Assembly (NCBI GenBank): GCA_963714205.1
Contig: CAVQNQ010000002.1
Span: 744,001 to 808,000 of the forward strand
Source of the DNA: CAVQNQ01 sp963714205
Lineage (GTDB): Bacteria > Acidobacteriota > Terriglobia > Bryobacterales > Bryobacteraceae
DNA: 64,000 nt
Direction: 5' to 3'
Both the position numbers and the translations under genes were made by a program. The notes beneath the pieces are model-generated. The model saw only the letters and a list, made by a program, of their open reading frames with translations. It searched no databases and was not told where the DNA came from. This document shows, in pieces, positions 8,999-17,693 of the stretch (positions are counted from its first letter, which is position 1; each line of letters opens with the position of its first letter).

Positions 8999-9859
8999 AT
9001 GCAGATTGGCCAACGCGTCGCCGCCGCCGGGATGATCGTGAGCGGACTGCTCGCGGTCCTCAAAATCGTGGTGGGCCTGGCGGGCCATTCCACGGCGGTG
9101 GTGGCGGACGGCCTGGAATCCGGCGGCGACGTGTTTGTCTCCGGCCTGGTGCTGCTGGCGCTGATCCTGGCCGCCAAGCCGGCCGACGAAAATCACCCGT
9201 ATGGCCATGGGCGAGCTGAGATTCTCACGGGATTGTTGATCGGGCTGGTGCTGACGGCGGGCGGCTCGCTGATCTGCTACGGATCGTTCGAGCACCTGGG
9301 CGAGCCGCACCAGCCGGTGGCCGCTTACGTGCTATGGCCCCTGGTCGTTTCGCTGGCTGTCAAAGTGGGGCTAGCCGGTTTCAAGTATCACTACGGCCGG
9401 AAGCTGAAAAGTGCCGCGCTGACGGCCGATGCCTGGCACACCATCACGGACACGCTTTCGGCAATCGTGGCGCTGATCGCAGTGGGGCTGACGCTGGCGG
9501 ACCCGGTGCGGTACCTCGACGCGGACCGGTATGGTGGCATTGCGGTGGGGCTGATCGTGATCTCCGCGGGCGTCCGGGTGGCCTGGGATACCGGCTTGCA
9601 ACTCATGGACACCATGCCGGATAACCGGCTCATGAACCAGATCCGCCAGACGGCAGCCGGCGTGCCGGGAGTGCGCGGCGTGGAGAAGTGTTACGCGCGC
9701 AAAACCGGCATGCGGTACCACGTGGATCTGCACCTGGAGGTGGACCCGAACTTGACCGTGCGACAGTCGCACCAGATCGCGCACGAGGTTCGCCGCAGGG
9801 TGGTGGGGACACTCGATTGGGTGGCCGATGTGCTTGTGCACGTAGAGCCGGCGCCGTAG
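8999..9859 (+). CDS. Cation diffusion facilitator (CDF) metal exporter
   Basis: A 286-residue inner-membrane protein with about six transmembrane helices in residues 10-200 and a ferredoxin-like cytoplasmic C-terminal domain (about 205-286). Metal-site motifs are DGLESGGD in TM2 and HTITD in TM5, the usual D-x3-D / H-x3-D arrangement of CDF proteins that exchange Zn2+, Fe2+ or Mn2+ for protons. HPYGHGRAE is the conserved inter-helix signature. The start lies 3 bases after aceE, so it is co-transcribed with it. The His/Asp pattern is compatible with Zn or Fe; specificity is not certain. Confidence 0.9.
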   Translation: MQIGQRVAAAGMIVSGLLAVLKIVVGLAGHSTAVVADGLESGGDVFVSGLVLLALILAAKPADENHPYGHGRAEILTGLLIGLVLTAGGSLICYGSFEHLGEPHQPVAAYVLWPLVVSLAVKVGLAGFKYHYGRKLKSAALTADAWHTITDTLSAIVALIAVGLTLADPVRYLDADRYGGIAVGLIVISAGVRVAWDTGLQLMDTMPDNRLMNQIRQTAAGVPGVRGVEKCYARKTGMRYHVDLHLEVDPNLTVRQSHQIAHEVRRRVVGTLDWVADVLVHVEPAP

Positions 9860-9879
9860 GGGAGAATAGCTCAGGGTTC

Positions 9880-9927
9880 AGAAGGGGGAGAAGGCGAATT
9901 CCTGCCGGAGCGCTTCTTCCCCTTTCT
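9880..9927. terminator. Bidirectional terminator between CDF exporter and galK
   Basis: Inverted repeat of 17 bases (arms 9880-9896 and 9911-9927): AGAAGGGGGAGAAGGCG pairs with CGCTTCTTCCCCTTTCT with one mismatch and three G-U pairs. It sits between convergent genes (ends 9859 and 9970), where a shared terminator is expected. No long T-run follows on either strand. Confidence 0.65.
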
Positions 9928-9969
9928 AGTGGAGAGGACAGTTCGTCTTATTGCTCGGTTGCTAACTAG

Positions 9970-11133
9970 TCAATTCGCGGCGGGGATTCTCTCGAAATCT
10001 TTTATTTCGCCGGCGCCCTCGGACGGATTGCAGTCGTAGACATTCGGCTCGACGTTGAAGCGGGCCCGGTAGGCGCGCGCGATCTCCTCGCGGAAGCGCG
10101 GCGCGGCGCCGGCGCGCAGCATGGTGACGGTGCAGCCGCCGAATCCGCCGCCGGTCATGCGCGAGCCCACCACTCCTTCGATGCCCAGGGCGGAGTCCAC
10201 CAGGAAATCGAGTTCGGCGCAACTCACTTGGTAGTCGTGCTGCAGGCTGCGATGCGACTCGACCAGCAGGCGTCCCATGGTTTCCAGGTCGCGGCGCGCG
10301 CTGGCCTCCATGAAGCGTTCGACGCGCGCGTCCTCGGTCACGATATGACGGGCGCGCCGCGCCACCACTTCATCCAGAAGGTAGTTGGCCGCTTCGAACT
10401 GCTCCGGCGAGACGTCGCGCAGGCTCTCCACTTCGGGGAAACGCTGCCGGATGCCGGCCACGGCGGCGGCGCATTCCCGCACGCGATCCTTGTAAGCCGA
10501 GCCGGCCAGCGCGTGCTTCACCATGGTATTGACGGCCACGAAGGAGACGTCCGCGGGCAGGTCCACGTAGCGGCGGCCCAGGCTGCGGCAATCGATTTCG
10601 ACGGCGCTGTGTTCGCGGCCGAAGACCGAGATGTACTGGTCCATGATGCCGCAGGGCATACCCACGAATTCGCGCTCGGCGCGCTGGCACAAACGCGCCA
10701 GGTCCAGCGGGTCGATGGCGCGGCCGTCCAGGAGGGCCAGGGCCGAGGAGACTTCGAGGGCGGCCGAGGAGCTGAGGCCGGAGCCTTCCGGCACCGTGCT
10801 GCGGATCAGCAGGTTGGCCGGTTCGACCGGGTACCCGGAGCGCACCAGCTCGCGAGCCACGCCGACGGGGTAATCGGTCCACTCGTGGAGCGGCTCGGCG
10901 GCGCCGATCGAGGCGGCGTCGAACTCCTTCAGCTCGCGGCGGTGTTCGGAATAGAGCCGCAGCTTGCCCTCCGCTGGAGCGGCGGCGACGAACGTGGCCA
11001 GGTCGAGCGCCATGGGGAGGACGAAGCCGAAATTGTAATCGGTGTGCTCGCCGATCACGTTGACGCGACCGGGCGCGCGGAAGACGCGCAGGCCATCGGC
11101 TGCGCCATAAATTTCTCGGAAATGTTGGATCAT
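9970..11133 (-). CDS. galK: Galactokinase
   Basis: 387 residues from ATG at 11133, which matches the family's usual length; an in-frame ATG at 11202 would add 23 residues without similarity and lies in the operator region. GHMP kinase signatures are RAPGRVNVIGEHTDYN near the N-terminus (sugar-binding motif), EGSGLSSSAALEV (phosphate loop), CGIMDQYISVFG with the catalytic Asp, and GGGFGG near the C-terminus. It phosphorylates D-galactose at C1 in the Leloir pathway. No other gal gene is nearby. It diverges from the TonB-dependent receptor. Confidence 0.93.
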   Translation of the reverse strand: MIQHFREIYGAADGLRVFRAPGRVNVIGEHTDYNFGFVLPMALDLATFVAAAPAEGKLRLYSEHRRELKEFDAASIGAAEPLHEWTDYPVGVARELVRSGYPVEPANLLIRSTVPEGSGLSSSAALEVSSALALLDGRAIDPLDLARLCQRAEREFVGMPCGIMDQYISVFGREHSAVEIDCRSLGRRYVDLPADVSFVAVNTMVKHALAGSAYKDRVRECAAAVAGIRQRFPEVESLRDVSPEQFEAANYLLDEVVARRARHIVTEDARVERFMEASARRDLETMGRLLVESHRSLQHDYQVSCAELDFLVDSALGIEGVVGSRMTGGGFGGCTVTMLRAGAAPRFREEIARAYRARFNVEPNVYDCNPSEGAGEIKDFERIPAAN

Positions 11134-11174
11134 GATTTGCCAGAGCGGCCCGCCGGCCGCTGGAATCCTGAGTC

Positions 11175-11255
11175 TAGCACACGGGCCGGGCGAGTAGCAC
11201 ATATTGACAGTTCGTGCTACTCATGCTAGTATCACGATTCGCGATTTCGTAGCAC
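11175..11255. promoter_or_regulatory. Palindromic operator and half-sites between galK and TonB receptor
   Basis: GAGTAGCAC (11192-11200) and GTGCTACTC (11214-11222) form a perfect 9-bp inverted repeat with 13 bases between arms and 22 bp centre to centre. It straddles the -35 box of the receptor promoter. A further GTAGCAC at 11249-11255 and TAGCAC at 11175-11180 give four related half-sites in 81 bp. The two-turn spacing fits a dimeric or tetrameric repressor. Regulator identity is unknown. Confidence 0.7.
11204..11232 (+). promoter_or_regulatory. Sigma-70-like promoter of the TonB-dependent receptor
   Basis: TTGACA (11204-11209) and TAGTAT (11227-11232) are separated by exactly 17 bases, about 40 bases ahead of the TTG start. 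A strong promoter overlapped by the palindrome at 11192-11222 suggests tight repression. Confidence 0.7.
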
Positions 11256-11271
11256 TTCTACAGGAGGAGCC

Positions 11272-13821
11272 TTGAGTCATGGATCGCAGGCCGGCGCCGC
11301 GTTGACGGTCGCCGCCCTGCTTTTGCTGGCCGGCACGGCCCTTTACGCTGCCGACGCGAGTGTGAACGGCCAGATTACCGACCCGCAGGGGACACCGGCG
11401 GAGGTCGCGAAGCCGCCTCAGCTATCAGCGGTTATCGTTGACCCGTCTGGCGCGTTGATCGTGGGGGCGGCCGTGGTGGTTCAGGACGCGAACGGTACCG
11501 TATACACAACGACACGGTCGGACGAGAACGGCTACTTCACCATTTCTGGACTCCCGGCAGGGAATTATCGGCTCGTCGTAGCTCATGCCGCTTTTGAAGC
11601 CAGGGAAATAGCCATCACCATCGGCGCCGGAACGCCACCGTCGCTGCGCATCTCTCTGGCTGTGCGCTCCGTGAGCACCACCATGAACGTGCAGGGCCGC
11701 GCGGATGATCTTGTCGGAATCGCCTCCTCCGGCACCCAGGGAACGGTGGGCGCACAGGAAATAGAAGAGCGTCCGATGCTTCGTTCGGGAGAAGTTTTGG
11801 AGGCGGTTCCCGGCCTCATCATCACGCAACACGCCGGAGGCGGTAAGGCCAACCAATATTTTCTACGCGGCTTCAATCTCGACCACGGCACAGATATGGC
11901 CATGTTCCTCGACGATATGCCGCTGAACCTGCCGTCGCACGCGCACGGCGAGGGGTACTCGGACATGAACATTGTCATCCCGGAGCTTGTGCAGCGGGTG
12001 AATTTCGAGAAAGGTCCTTATTACGCCGACGTCGGCGACTTTGGCTCAGCCGGAGCGGCCCATCTGGAATTCTTCAAGACTCTGCCCGAGAACTTCTTTG
12101 AAGTGGAAGGCGGCATGTATGGCTATGCGCGGGCCGTTTTCGGCGTATCGCAAAAGCTCGGTTCGGGCAATTTGCTGTACGGCGGAGAAGGGTATTACGA
12201 TGACGGCCCATGGAAGCATCCGGATGCTTTTGCCAAGTTCAACGGCCTGCTAACCTACAGCCAGGGCGACGACGCCAATGGTTTCAGCATCACGGCCCGC
12301 GCTTACCATGGAAAATGGGACTCGAGCGATCAAATGCCGGATAGCGCCATACCCCTCGTTGGCAGGTTCGGCGCACTGAACCCGACTGACGGGGGCAATT
12401 CACAGCGTGAGAGCTTGCAGGCTGAATGGCATCGCCAAGACGACCATTCCAGAACGCAAATCATGGCGTACGGATTTTATTATTCCCTCGATTTGTTTTC
12501 CGATTTCACTTACTACCTGGATGACCCCATTAAGGGCGATCAGTTCGAACAGCAGGACAAGCGCTTCGTGGCTGGGGTGGACGCGCGCCACACGATTTTC
12601 AGCCAATGGTTCGGCCGCAGGGTGGAAAATACGTTCGGAGTGCAGGTCCGCAACGATTGGGTCCACAACGGCCTTTACCGGACGGAAAATCGCACGCGCA
12701 CGGACAAGAACGATAGCAACGCATGCAACGAGGAATTCATCGACGAATGCAATACCAATCCGAACCTGGTCGCGGTCTTGCCCGCGGCAACGGATGTGAA
12801 TAAATTCACCGACACGATGTTCGGTTTTTATGTGGAAAATAAAATCCAGTGGGCGGAGAAATTCCGCACGGTCCTGGCCCTGCGCGGCGACGAAGCGAGA
12901 TATGCCGTCACCAACGTGACTCCCAGTTATACCGCCACCGAACTACCTGGCGCTCCGGTGGCCAACTTTGCGGCCGCCAATACGGGCACGGTCACCCAGT
13001 TCCTGCCCGAACCAAAAGCGAGTTTGATTTTCGGCCCGTGGGCCAAGACTGAGTTCTACGTACAGGCCGGAGCCAGTTTTCACAGCAACGACGCGCGCGG
13101 CGCAACGCAAAGGATGGAACCGATTTCGCCGGACAATCCATTTCCCACGGCCACCTCGAGAATCCCCGCCCTGATCCAAACCAAGGGGTCGGAAATCGGC
13201 GTGCGCACTACGGCCCTCTCCCATCTGCAAAGCACGTTTTCACTCTGGTATCTCCACAGCCAATCCGAACTGCTGCAGGATGGCGACACCGGAGGCACGA
13301 GCGCTTCATTAAGTCCGAGCAACCGCTATGGCATCGAATGGGCGAACTTCTACACGCCGCTGGAACATTGGGCTTTTGATTTTGACCTTGCGGATTCCAG
13401 AGCCTTTTTTACCGCAATCGACGCGGATGATGCCGCGCCGAACAGCCCCGGTGGCACGCGCGTACCCGAAGCGGTTGGGGTGGTGGCCTCATCGGGCATC
13501 ACGATGCACGATTACAAACGTTTTTCGGCGAGTTTGCGCCTGCGCTACTTTGGCCCGCGCGATTTGACATCCGACGCAATTTATCGCTCAAATTCAACGG
13601 CTTTGGTCAATGCGCAGGTCCGTTATCGAATTGCCAAGAAATGGAGCTTTGTCGTCGAAGCTTTGAATTTGCTGAACCGCAAGGATTCCGACATTGACTA
13701 CGCCTATACCTCCCGAATAACGCCAACGGCCGATGCGACATTCGATCGTGTTCTCCACCCCGTCGAACCGTTTCAAATGCGATTCGGGTTACGTTACACT
13801 CCCGGTCCGAATAGTAACTAA
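11272..13821 (+). CDS. TonB-dependent outer-membrane receptor with N-terminal CarboxypepD_reg-like domain
   Basis: 849 residues. Start TTG 11272 follows CAGGAGGAG (short spacing); no in-frame ATG fits better. A signal peptide (about 1-27) precedes a carboxypeptidase-regulatory-like beta sandwich (about 45-125; DENGYFTISGLPAGNYRLVV). The plug (about 150-270) carries LRSGEVLEAVPGLIITQHAGG and FLRGFNLDHGTD, and a 22-strand barrel follows to the end. A His-containing plug segment (NLPSHAHGEGYSD) and the neighbouring His-rich protein suggest a metal or metallophore substrate; that is inference. Energy would come from TonB-ExbBD; a TonB homologue lies at 38823. Confidence 0.88.
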   Translation: MSHGSQAGAALTVAALLLLAGTALYAADASVNGQITDPQGTPAEVAKPPQLSAVIVDPSGALIVGAAVVVQDANGTVYTTTRSDENGYFTISGLPAGNYRLVVAHAAFEAREIAITIGAGTPPSLRISLAVRSVSTTMNVQGRADDLVGIASSGTQGTVGAQEIEERPMLRSGEVLEAVPGLIITQHAGGGKANQYFLRGFNLDHGTDMAMFLDDMPLNLPSHAHGEGYSDMNIVIPELVQRVNFEKGPYYADVGDFGSAGAAHLEFFKTLPENFFEVEGGMYGYARAVFGVSQKLGSGNLLYGGEGYYDDGPWKHPDAFAKFNGLLTYSQGDDANGFSITARAYHGKWDSSDQMPDSAIPLVGRFGALNPTDGGNSQRESLQAEWHRQDDHSRTQIMAYGFYYSLDLFSDFTYYLDDPIKGDQFEQQDKRFVAGVDARHTIFSQWFGRRVENTFGVQVRNDWVHNGLYRTENRTRTDKNDSNACNEEFIDECNTNPNLVAVLPAATDVNKFTDTMFGFYVENKIQWAEKFRTVLALRGDEARYAVTNVTPSYTATELPGAPVANFAAANTGTVTQFLPEPKASLIFGPWAKTEFYVQAGASFHSNDARGATQRMEPISPDNPFPTATSRIPALIQTKGSEIGVRTTALSHLQSTFSLWYLHSQSELLQDGDTGGTSASLSPSNRYGIEWANFYTPLEHWAFDFDLADSRAFFTAIDADDAAPNSPGGTRVPEAVGVVASSGITMHDYKRFSASLRLRYFGPRDLTSDAIYRSNSTALVNAQVRYRIAKKWSFVVEALNLLNRKDSDIDYAYTSRITPTADATFDRVLHPVEPFQMRFGLRYTPGPNSN

Positions 13822-13968
13822 TTGATTCACTGTTCAACCTGTGCGGAAGGCCATCCTATGTCGGCCTCACCCTGAGCTGTCACCCCGGTCACAAGAAGGC
13901 GTAGTGATGCCACTCACACCCGCACCGATACCACGATCCCCCGTCGTGACGCGGACTGGAGAACGGCA
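13822..13968. other. Convergent intergenic gap
   Basis: 147 bases between the receptor stop and the stop of the His-rich gene. AAGGCC / GGCCTC arms around 13847-13866 could make a weak hairpin. No gene or clear terminator seen. Confidence 0.3.
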
Positions 13969-14241
13969 TCAGCTTGCGGCTTTGTGGGTGTGGTCGTGTG
14001 GCTCCAGCTCTTGCGGCTGATGCGGATGGTCGTGCGAGCTATGCTCTCCCTTATGCTCATGTTCGTGTTGCTGAGGATCGCCCGTGTGGGAATGCTCGTG
14101 CGCATGCTGATGCTCGTGTTCGTGCTCGTGTGCGTGGTCGTGTTCGTGAGTGTGCGCGACCCCATCGTGAGAGTGCTCGTGGGTGTGCGTATGAGCGTGC
14201 TCGTGCTCGTGTTCGTGTTCGTGTTCGTGCTTGCCTTCCAT
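13969..14241 (-). CDS. Histidine-rich metal-binding protein
   Basis: 90 residues from ATG 14241, preceded by GGAGGAG at good spacing; the longer in-frame ORF to 14322 lacks such a site. 33 of 90 residues are His, mostly as HEH, HTH, HDH and HAH alternations at residues 5-52, 59-67 and 70-87, with many Glu/Asp and no Cys. There is no signal peptide, so it is probably cytoplasmic. Such sequences bind Ni2+, Zn2+ or Cu2+ and act as storage or buffer (cf. Hpn, HypB and ZIP/CDF loops). It converges on the TonB receptor, which may import the metal. The coding repeats give a low-complexity DNA tract. Confidence 0.8.
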   Translation of the reverse strand: MEGKHEHEHEHEHEHAHTHTHEHSHDGVAHTHEHDHAHEHEHEHQHAHEHSHTGDPQQHEHEHKGEHSSHDHPHQPQELEPHDHTHKAAS

Positions 14242-14691
14242 CGAATTCTCCTCCAGTCTCCTCGGCGGGTATGTAACCAGCTTAGGCAACCCAATCTTAG
14301 CGCGACCTGAAGACGGCGGCAAATGCGGCAGAGCCGCTGCGTGAGAGAAGCCACAACACGCCGCGAGAGCGTGTGCCTGCCTTGGATGCGCATCTCTGAG
14401 CTAGATGCGGATGTCTGAACTGAGCTGCATTTACGTGTCCATCGCCACCGAACTTCTGGGCAGGTTTGACGTGCATCGCGCCGCTGGCGTCGTACATTGC
14501 CGGAGAAGGCGATCTCGGCAAACACGTGCGCTGCCGCCTGGGCTGGCGGCATGATGAAATCTGGATGGACGAGGACAACCTGCTCACGCCGGCAAACTCC
14601 TGGAGCACGGGGGTGCCAAACAAGGAGTTTGGCGTAGCCGTCAATAGCGTGGTGGGGTCAACTCCTGTGATACCCTGTCCTTCGGAGCCTT
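14242..14691. other. 450-base region without a supported gene
   Basis: Contains the 5' region of the His-rich gene on the left and of pyrR on the right. Several overlapping open frames exist on both strands (for example around 14300-14640), but none has a ribosome-binding site or a recognisable domain. It may be a decayed gene. I looked for a PyrR-binding loop or an intrinsic terminator upstream of pyrR and saw no convincing one. Confidence 0.4.
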
Positions 14692-15258
14692 ATGTCCCTC
14701 ACGCGCGAAAAAGCTCAGCTGATGAGCGCATCCGAAATCGACCGGACGCTGGTCCGCCTGGCTCACGAGATTCTCGAGAAGACCCAGGACCTGGAACGGC
14801 TGGCGTTCATCGGAATCCGCCGGCGCGGCGTTCCGCTGGCGCAGCGACTGGCCCGCAAAATCGAAACCCTCGAGAAACGGCCGGTGCCCGTGGGCATCTT
14901 GGATATCAACTTGTACCGCGACGATCTCACCACCGTGGACATCCAGCCGGTAGTCAGCGGCACCGAAATCCCCTTTTCGGTTCAGGGCAAGGACATCATC
15001 CTGGTGGACGATGTGCTCTACACCGGGCGCACCGTCCGCGCGGCCCTGGACGCGCTGTTCGATCACGGCCGCCCCGCCCGCGTGCAACTGCTGGTGCTGA
15101 TCGACCGCGGCCATCGCGAGCTGCCCATCGAGGCGCGCTTCATCGGGCGCGTGGTGCAGACCTCCGACGCTGAGATCATCGAGGTCAAATTCCAGGAGAT
15201 CGACGCCACCGAGAAGGTGCTCCTGGTGGAGAAGGCCGCGGCCTCGGAAGTTGCCTGA
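14692..15258 (+). CDS. pyrR: Bifunctional pyr operon regulator / uracil phosphoribosyltransferase
   Basis: 188 residues, PyrR family. The PRPP-binding motif is DIILVDDVLYTGRT (about 102-115), and FIGIRRRGVPLA and the C-terminal RELPIEARFIGRVV region are typical. In Firmicutes PyrR binds pyr mRNA in a UMP-dependent way and also makes UMP from uracil and PRPP. It is first in a pyrR-pyrB-pyrC operon with gaps of 2-3 bases. RNA-binding regulation here is inferred from family and position; no binding loop was recognised upstream. Confidence 0.95.
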   Translation: MSLTREKAQLMSASEIDRTLVRLAHEILEKTQDLERLAFIGIRRRGVPLAQRLARKIETLEKRPVPVGILDINLYRDDLTTVDIQPVVSGTEIPFSVQGKDIILVDDVLYTGRTVRAALDALFDHGRPARVQLLVLIDRGHRELPIEARFIGRVVQTSDAEIIEVKFQEIDATEKVLLVEKAAASEVA

Positions 15259-15260
15259 AC

Positions 15261-16169
15261 ATGCACGCCGGACTGCTCGGAATCGAGGAACTCGGGCGCG
15301 ACGAAATCGAGGCGCTGCTGGCGCGCGCCAAGGATTTCCAGCCCATTCAGAGCCAGTCGTTGAAGAAGCTGGACACGCTGCGCGGGAAGATGATCGTGAA
15401 CCTGTTTTACGAGGCTTCCACGCGCACGCGCACCAGTTTCGAGATCGCGGCCAAGCGCCTGGGGGCGGATGCGGTTTCCATTACCGCCTCGGGGTCCAGC
15501 GTTTCCAAGGGCGAATCTCTGGTGGATACCCTGAACACGCTGGCGGCCATGCGGCCCGACGCCATCGTGATGCGCCACGAGGCTTCCGGCGCGCCGCACT
15601 TCCTGGCGCGGCATCTTCCCACTCCCATCATCAACGCCGGCGATGGAACCCACGAACATCCCACCCAGGCGCTGCTCGATGCGCGCACCATTCTGGACCG
15701 GCGCCCCACGCTGGAAGGCCTGCGGGTGGCCATCATCGGCGATGTCGCGCACAGCCGCGTGGCCCGCTCGAACGTGCACCTGCTCTCGAAATTCGGCGCC
15801 CGGATCGTGTTGTGCGGGCCGGCTTCGCTGCTGCCCGTGGAATTGGCCCAACTGGCGCCCGGCGTAAGCCTCACCACCGATATCCGCGAGGCTATTCGGG
15901 ATTGCGACGTCATCATGATGCTGCGCGTGCAGCTCGAGCGCCAGCACGAAGCCGCCTTTCCGGCCAGCGAGTATTTCCGCTTTTACGGCTTGCAGCTCGA
16001 GCACCTGGATGCCGCCAAGCCGGATGCCATCGTGATGCACCCCGGGCCCATCAATCGCGGCCGCGAGCTTTCCTCGGAGGTGGCCGATTTCCAGCGCTCG
16101 GTGATCCTCAACCAGGTGGAAAACGGCATCGCCGTGCGCATGGCGGTGCTGGAAAAGGTGATTGGATAG
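15261..16169 (+). CDS. pyrB: Aspartate carbamoyltransferase catalytic subunit
   Basis: 302 residues, the usual length. It joins carbamoyl phosphate and aspartate in pyrimidine synthesis. The carbamoyl-phosphate site is FYEASTRTRTSFE (about 50-62); HPTQALLDARTI and MMLRVQLERQ (aspartate loop) follow. No regulatory pyrI is present, so it probably works as a trimer or with the downstream dihydroorotase. It starts 2 bases after pyrR and ends 3 bases before pyrC. Confidence 0.96.
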   Translation: MHAGLLGIEELGRDEIEALLARAKDFQPIQSQSLKKLDTLRGKMIVNLFYEASTRTRTSFEIAAKRLGADAVSITASGSSVSKGESLVDTLNTLAAMRPDAIVMRHEASGAPHFLARHLPTPIINAGDGTHEHPTQALLDARTILDRRPTLEGLRVAIIGDVAHSRVARSNVHLLSKFGARIVLCGPASLLPVELAQLAPGVSLTTDIREAIRDCDVIMMLRVQLERQHEAAFPASEYFRFYGLQLEHLDAAKPDAIVMHPGPINRGRELSSEVADFQRSVILNQVENGIAVRMAVLEKVIG

Positions 16170-16172
16170 GCC

Positions 16173-17447
16173 ATGGCGATCCTCATCAAGAACGGGCGCG
16201 TGATCGACCCCGCAAACGGCACGGACCAGGTGTCGGACGTGCTGATCGCAGACGGGCGGATCGCCGGCGTGGCCCCCAACCTCTCCTATCACAACGCCGA
16301 GGTCTTCGACGCGTCCGGGATGATCGTGGCACCCGGCTTCATCGACATGCACGTGCACCTGCGGGAGCCGGGCTTCGAGCACGCCGAAACCCTCGAGAGC
16401 GGCTCGCGGGCTGCCGCCGCCGGAGGCTTCACCTCCATCTGCGCCATGCCCAACACCAAGCCGGTGAACGACAGCGCCACGGTGACCAGCTACATCGTGG
16501 AGCGCGCGCGCCGCACCGCCGTGGTGAACGTGTTTCCCATAGGGGCCATCACCAAGGGCAGCGCGGGGGAGGAACTGGCGGCCATCGGAGCCATGAAGGC
16601 CGCCGGGGCGGTGGCCATTTCCGACGACGGGCGGCCGGTGATGGATTCGCGCGTGATGCGCCGCGCTATGGAGTTCGCCCGCTCCTATGGCCTGCCGCTG
16701 ATCGACCACTGCGAGGACCTCAGCCTCAGCGCGGGCGGCGACATGAACGAGGGCGTGCCATCCGTGCGGCTCGGCTTGCGCGGTATTCCGGCGGCTTCCG
16801 AGGACGTCATGGTGGCTCGGGACTTGCTGCTAGCCGAGCTGACCGGGGCTCGCTGCCACATCGCCCACATCTCGACGCGCAACGCCGTGGCCATGGTGGA
16901 ATACGCGCGGCGCAATGGCATCGCGGCCACCTGCGAAGCGGCTCCGCACCATTTCACCTTGGCCGATTGCGATATGGCGCCCTACGACAGCAACTACAAA
17001 ATGAAGCCGCCGCTACGCGCCCCGCATCACCGCGCCGCCGTGGTGGAGGCGATTGCGGCCGGCACCGTCACCGCCATTGCCACCGATCACGCCCCGCATC
17101 CCGGCAGCGAGAAGATGCAGGAATTCGAGCGCTGCCCGTTCGGCATCATTGGCCTCGAGACCGCCATCGCGCTGGTGCTGGAGACGCTGGTGCACACCGG
17201 CAAGATCGGCCTGAGCCGCATGGTGGAGCTGTTCACCACGGGACCCGAATCGGTGCTCCACCTCGGCCGCGGCACGCTGGCGCCCGGCGCGCCCGGCGAC
17301 GTCACGATTTTCAGCACGGACGTGGAGTGGACCTACGACGTGAATGAATCCTTCTCGCGCAGCCGCAATTCGCCGTTTGACGGCCGCACTTTCCGGGGCG
17401 GTCCCAGGGCCACCGTGGTGAACGGCGAGTTCGCGTGGCGAAAATAA
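16173..17447 (+). CDS. pyrC: Dihydroorotase, type I
   Basis: 424 residues of the amidohydrolase fold. The zinc motif is DMHVHLREPGFEHAE (about 58-72), later metal residues lie in DHCEDL and HIAHIST, and the catalytic Asp in ATDHAPHP. It closes carbamoyl aspartate to dihydroorotate. All ligands are present, so it should be active, unlike the pseudo-dihydroorotase that supports ATCase in some bacteria. It is last in the pyrRBC operon. Confidence 0.96.
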   Translation: MAILIKNGRVIDPANGTDQVSDVLIADGRIAGVAPNLSYHNAEVFDASGMIVAPGFIDMHVHLREPGFEHAETLESGSRAAAAGGFTSICAMPNTKPVNDSATVTSYIVERARRTAVVNVFPIGAITKGSAGEELAAIGAMKAAGAVAISDDGRPVMDSRVMRRAMEFARSYGLPLIDHCEDLSLSAGGDMNEGVPSVRLGLRGIPAASEDVMVARDLLLAELTGARCHIAHISTRNAVAMVEYARRNGIAATCEAAPHHFTLADCDMAPYDSNYKMKPPLRAPHHRAAVVEAIAAGTVTAIATDHAPHPGSEKMQEFERCPFGIIGLETAIALVLETLVHTGKIGLSRMVELFTTGPESVLHLGRGTLAPGAPGDVTIFSTDVEWTYDVNESFSRSRNSPFDGRTFRGGPRATVVNGEFAWRK

Positions 17448-17465
17448 TTTTTTCACGCCTGTGGG

Positions 17466-17483
17466 GCAGGCCCCCTGGCCTGC
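17466..17483. terminator. GC-rich hairpin after pyrC
   Basis: GCAGGCC (17466-17472), loop CCCT, GGCCTGC (17477-17483), starting 19 bases after the pyrC stop. No T-run follows on the plus strand, so it may be a factor-dependent end or a dispersed intergenic palindrome rather than a classical terminator. Confidence 0.4.
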
Positions 17484-17652
17484 GCGGGACGCCCCCGTAC
17501 CGCGGTTCGATCCGTGTGCAAGAGCCGAGGCTCGAGGTGCTCCCGCTGTGCCAGGGTTGCCCGTTCTGGCCATGCTTGTATCCTGCGATGAAAGCTGCAA
17601 GAATGAGCAGTCACGATTCCCGGCACACTCGGTAGAATGGCGGCCGCCCACA

Positions 17653-17682
17653 GTGCCTGGCTCAAGCAATCGAACCAGGCAC
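17653..17682. promoter_or_regulatory. Stem-loop in the radical SAM 5' region
   Basis: Perfect 8-bp arms GTGCCTGG / CCAGGCAC with a 14-base loop. The right arm ends 11 bases before ATG 17694, so in mRNA it would abut the ribosome-binding region and could limit translation. It could also be an operator. No family match. Confidence 0.4.
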
Positions 17683-17693
17683 CGTAGAGAGCC

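Larger units (their letters stand above)
17448..17693. other. Intergenic region with two hairpins
   Basis: 246 bases between pyrC and the radical SAM gene. It holds a short GC hairpin just after pyrC (17466-17483) and a second perfect stem, GTGCCTGG (17653-17660) / CCAGGCAC (17675-17682), ending 11 bases before the radical SAM start. No gene is supported. Confidence 0.5.

Noticed and set aside
13984..14310. Plus-strand ORF with Val-Arg/Val-Leu repeats, or a tandem DNA repeat/CRISPR-like array
   Set aside because: It is the complement of the His-Glu codon repeats of the His-rich gene. There are no regular spacers or constant-length repeats.
14297..14644. 115-codon minus-strand frame upstream of the His-rich gene
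   Set aside because: No recognisable domain, no ribosome-binding site, compositionally irregular; left as gene-free region.
14660..14691. PyrR-binding RNA loop in front of pyrR
   Set aside because: I could not find the conserved anti-antiterminator loop sequence or an adjacent terminator.
15063..17347. Long open frames on both strands over pyrB and pyrC
   Set aside because: Shadows of pyrB/pyrC, both of which match their families over full length.
17505..17535. tRNA T-arm-like GGTTCGATCC
   Set aside because: The flanking bases do not form the 5-bp T stem and no anticodon or acceptor stem is found upstream.
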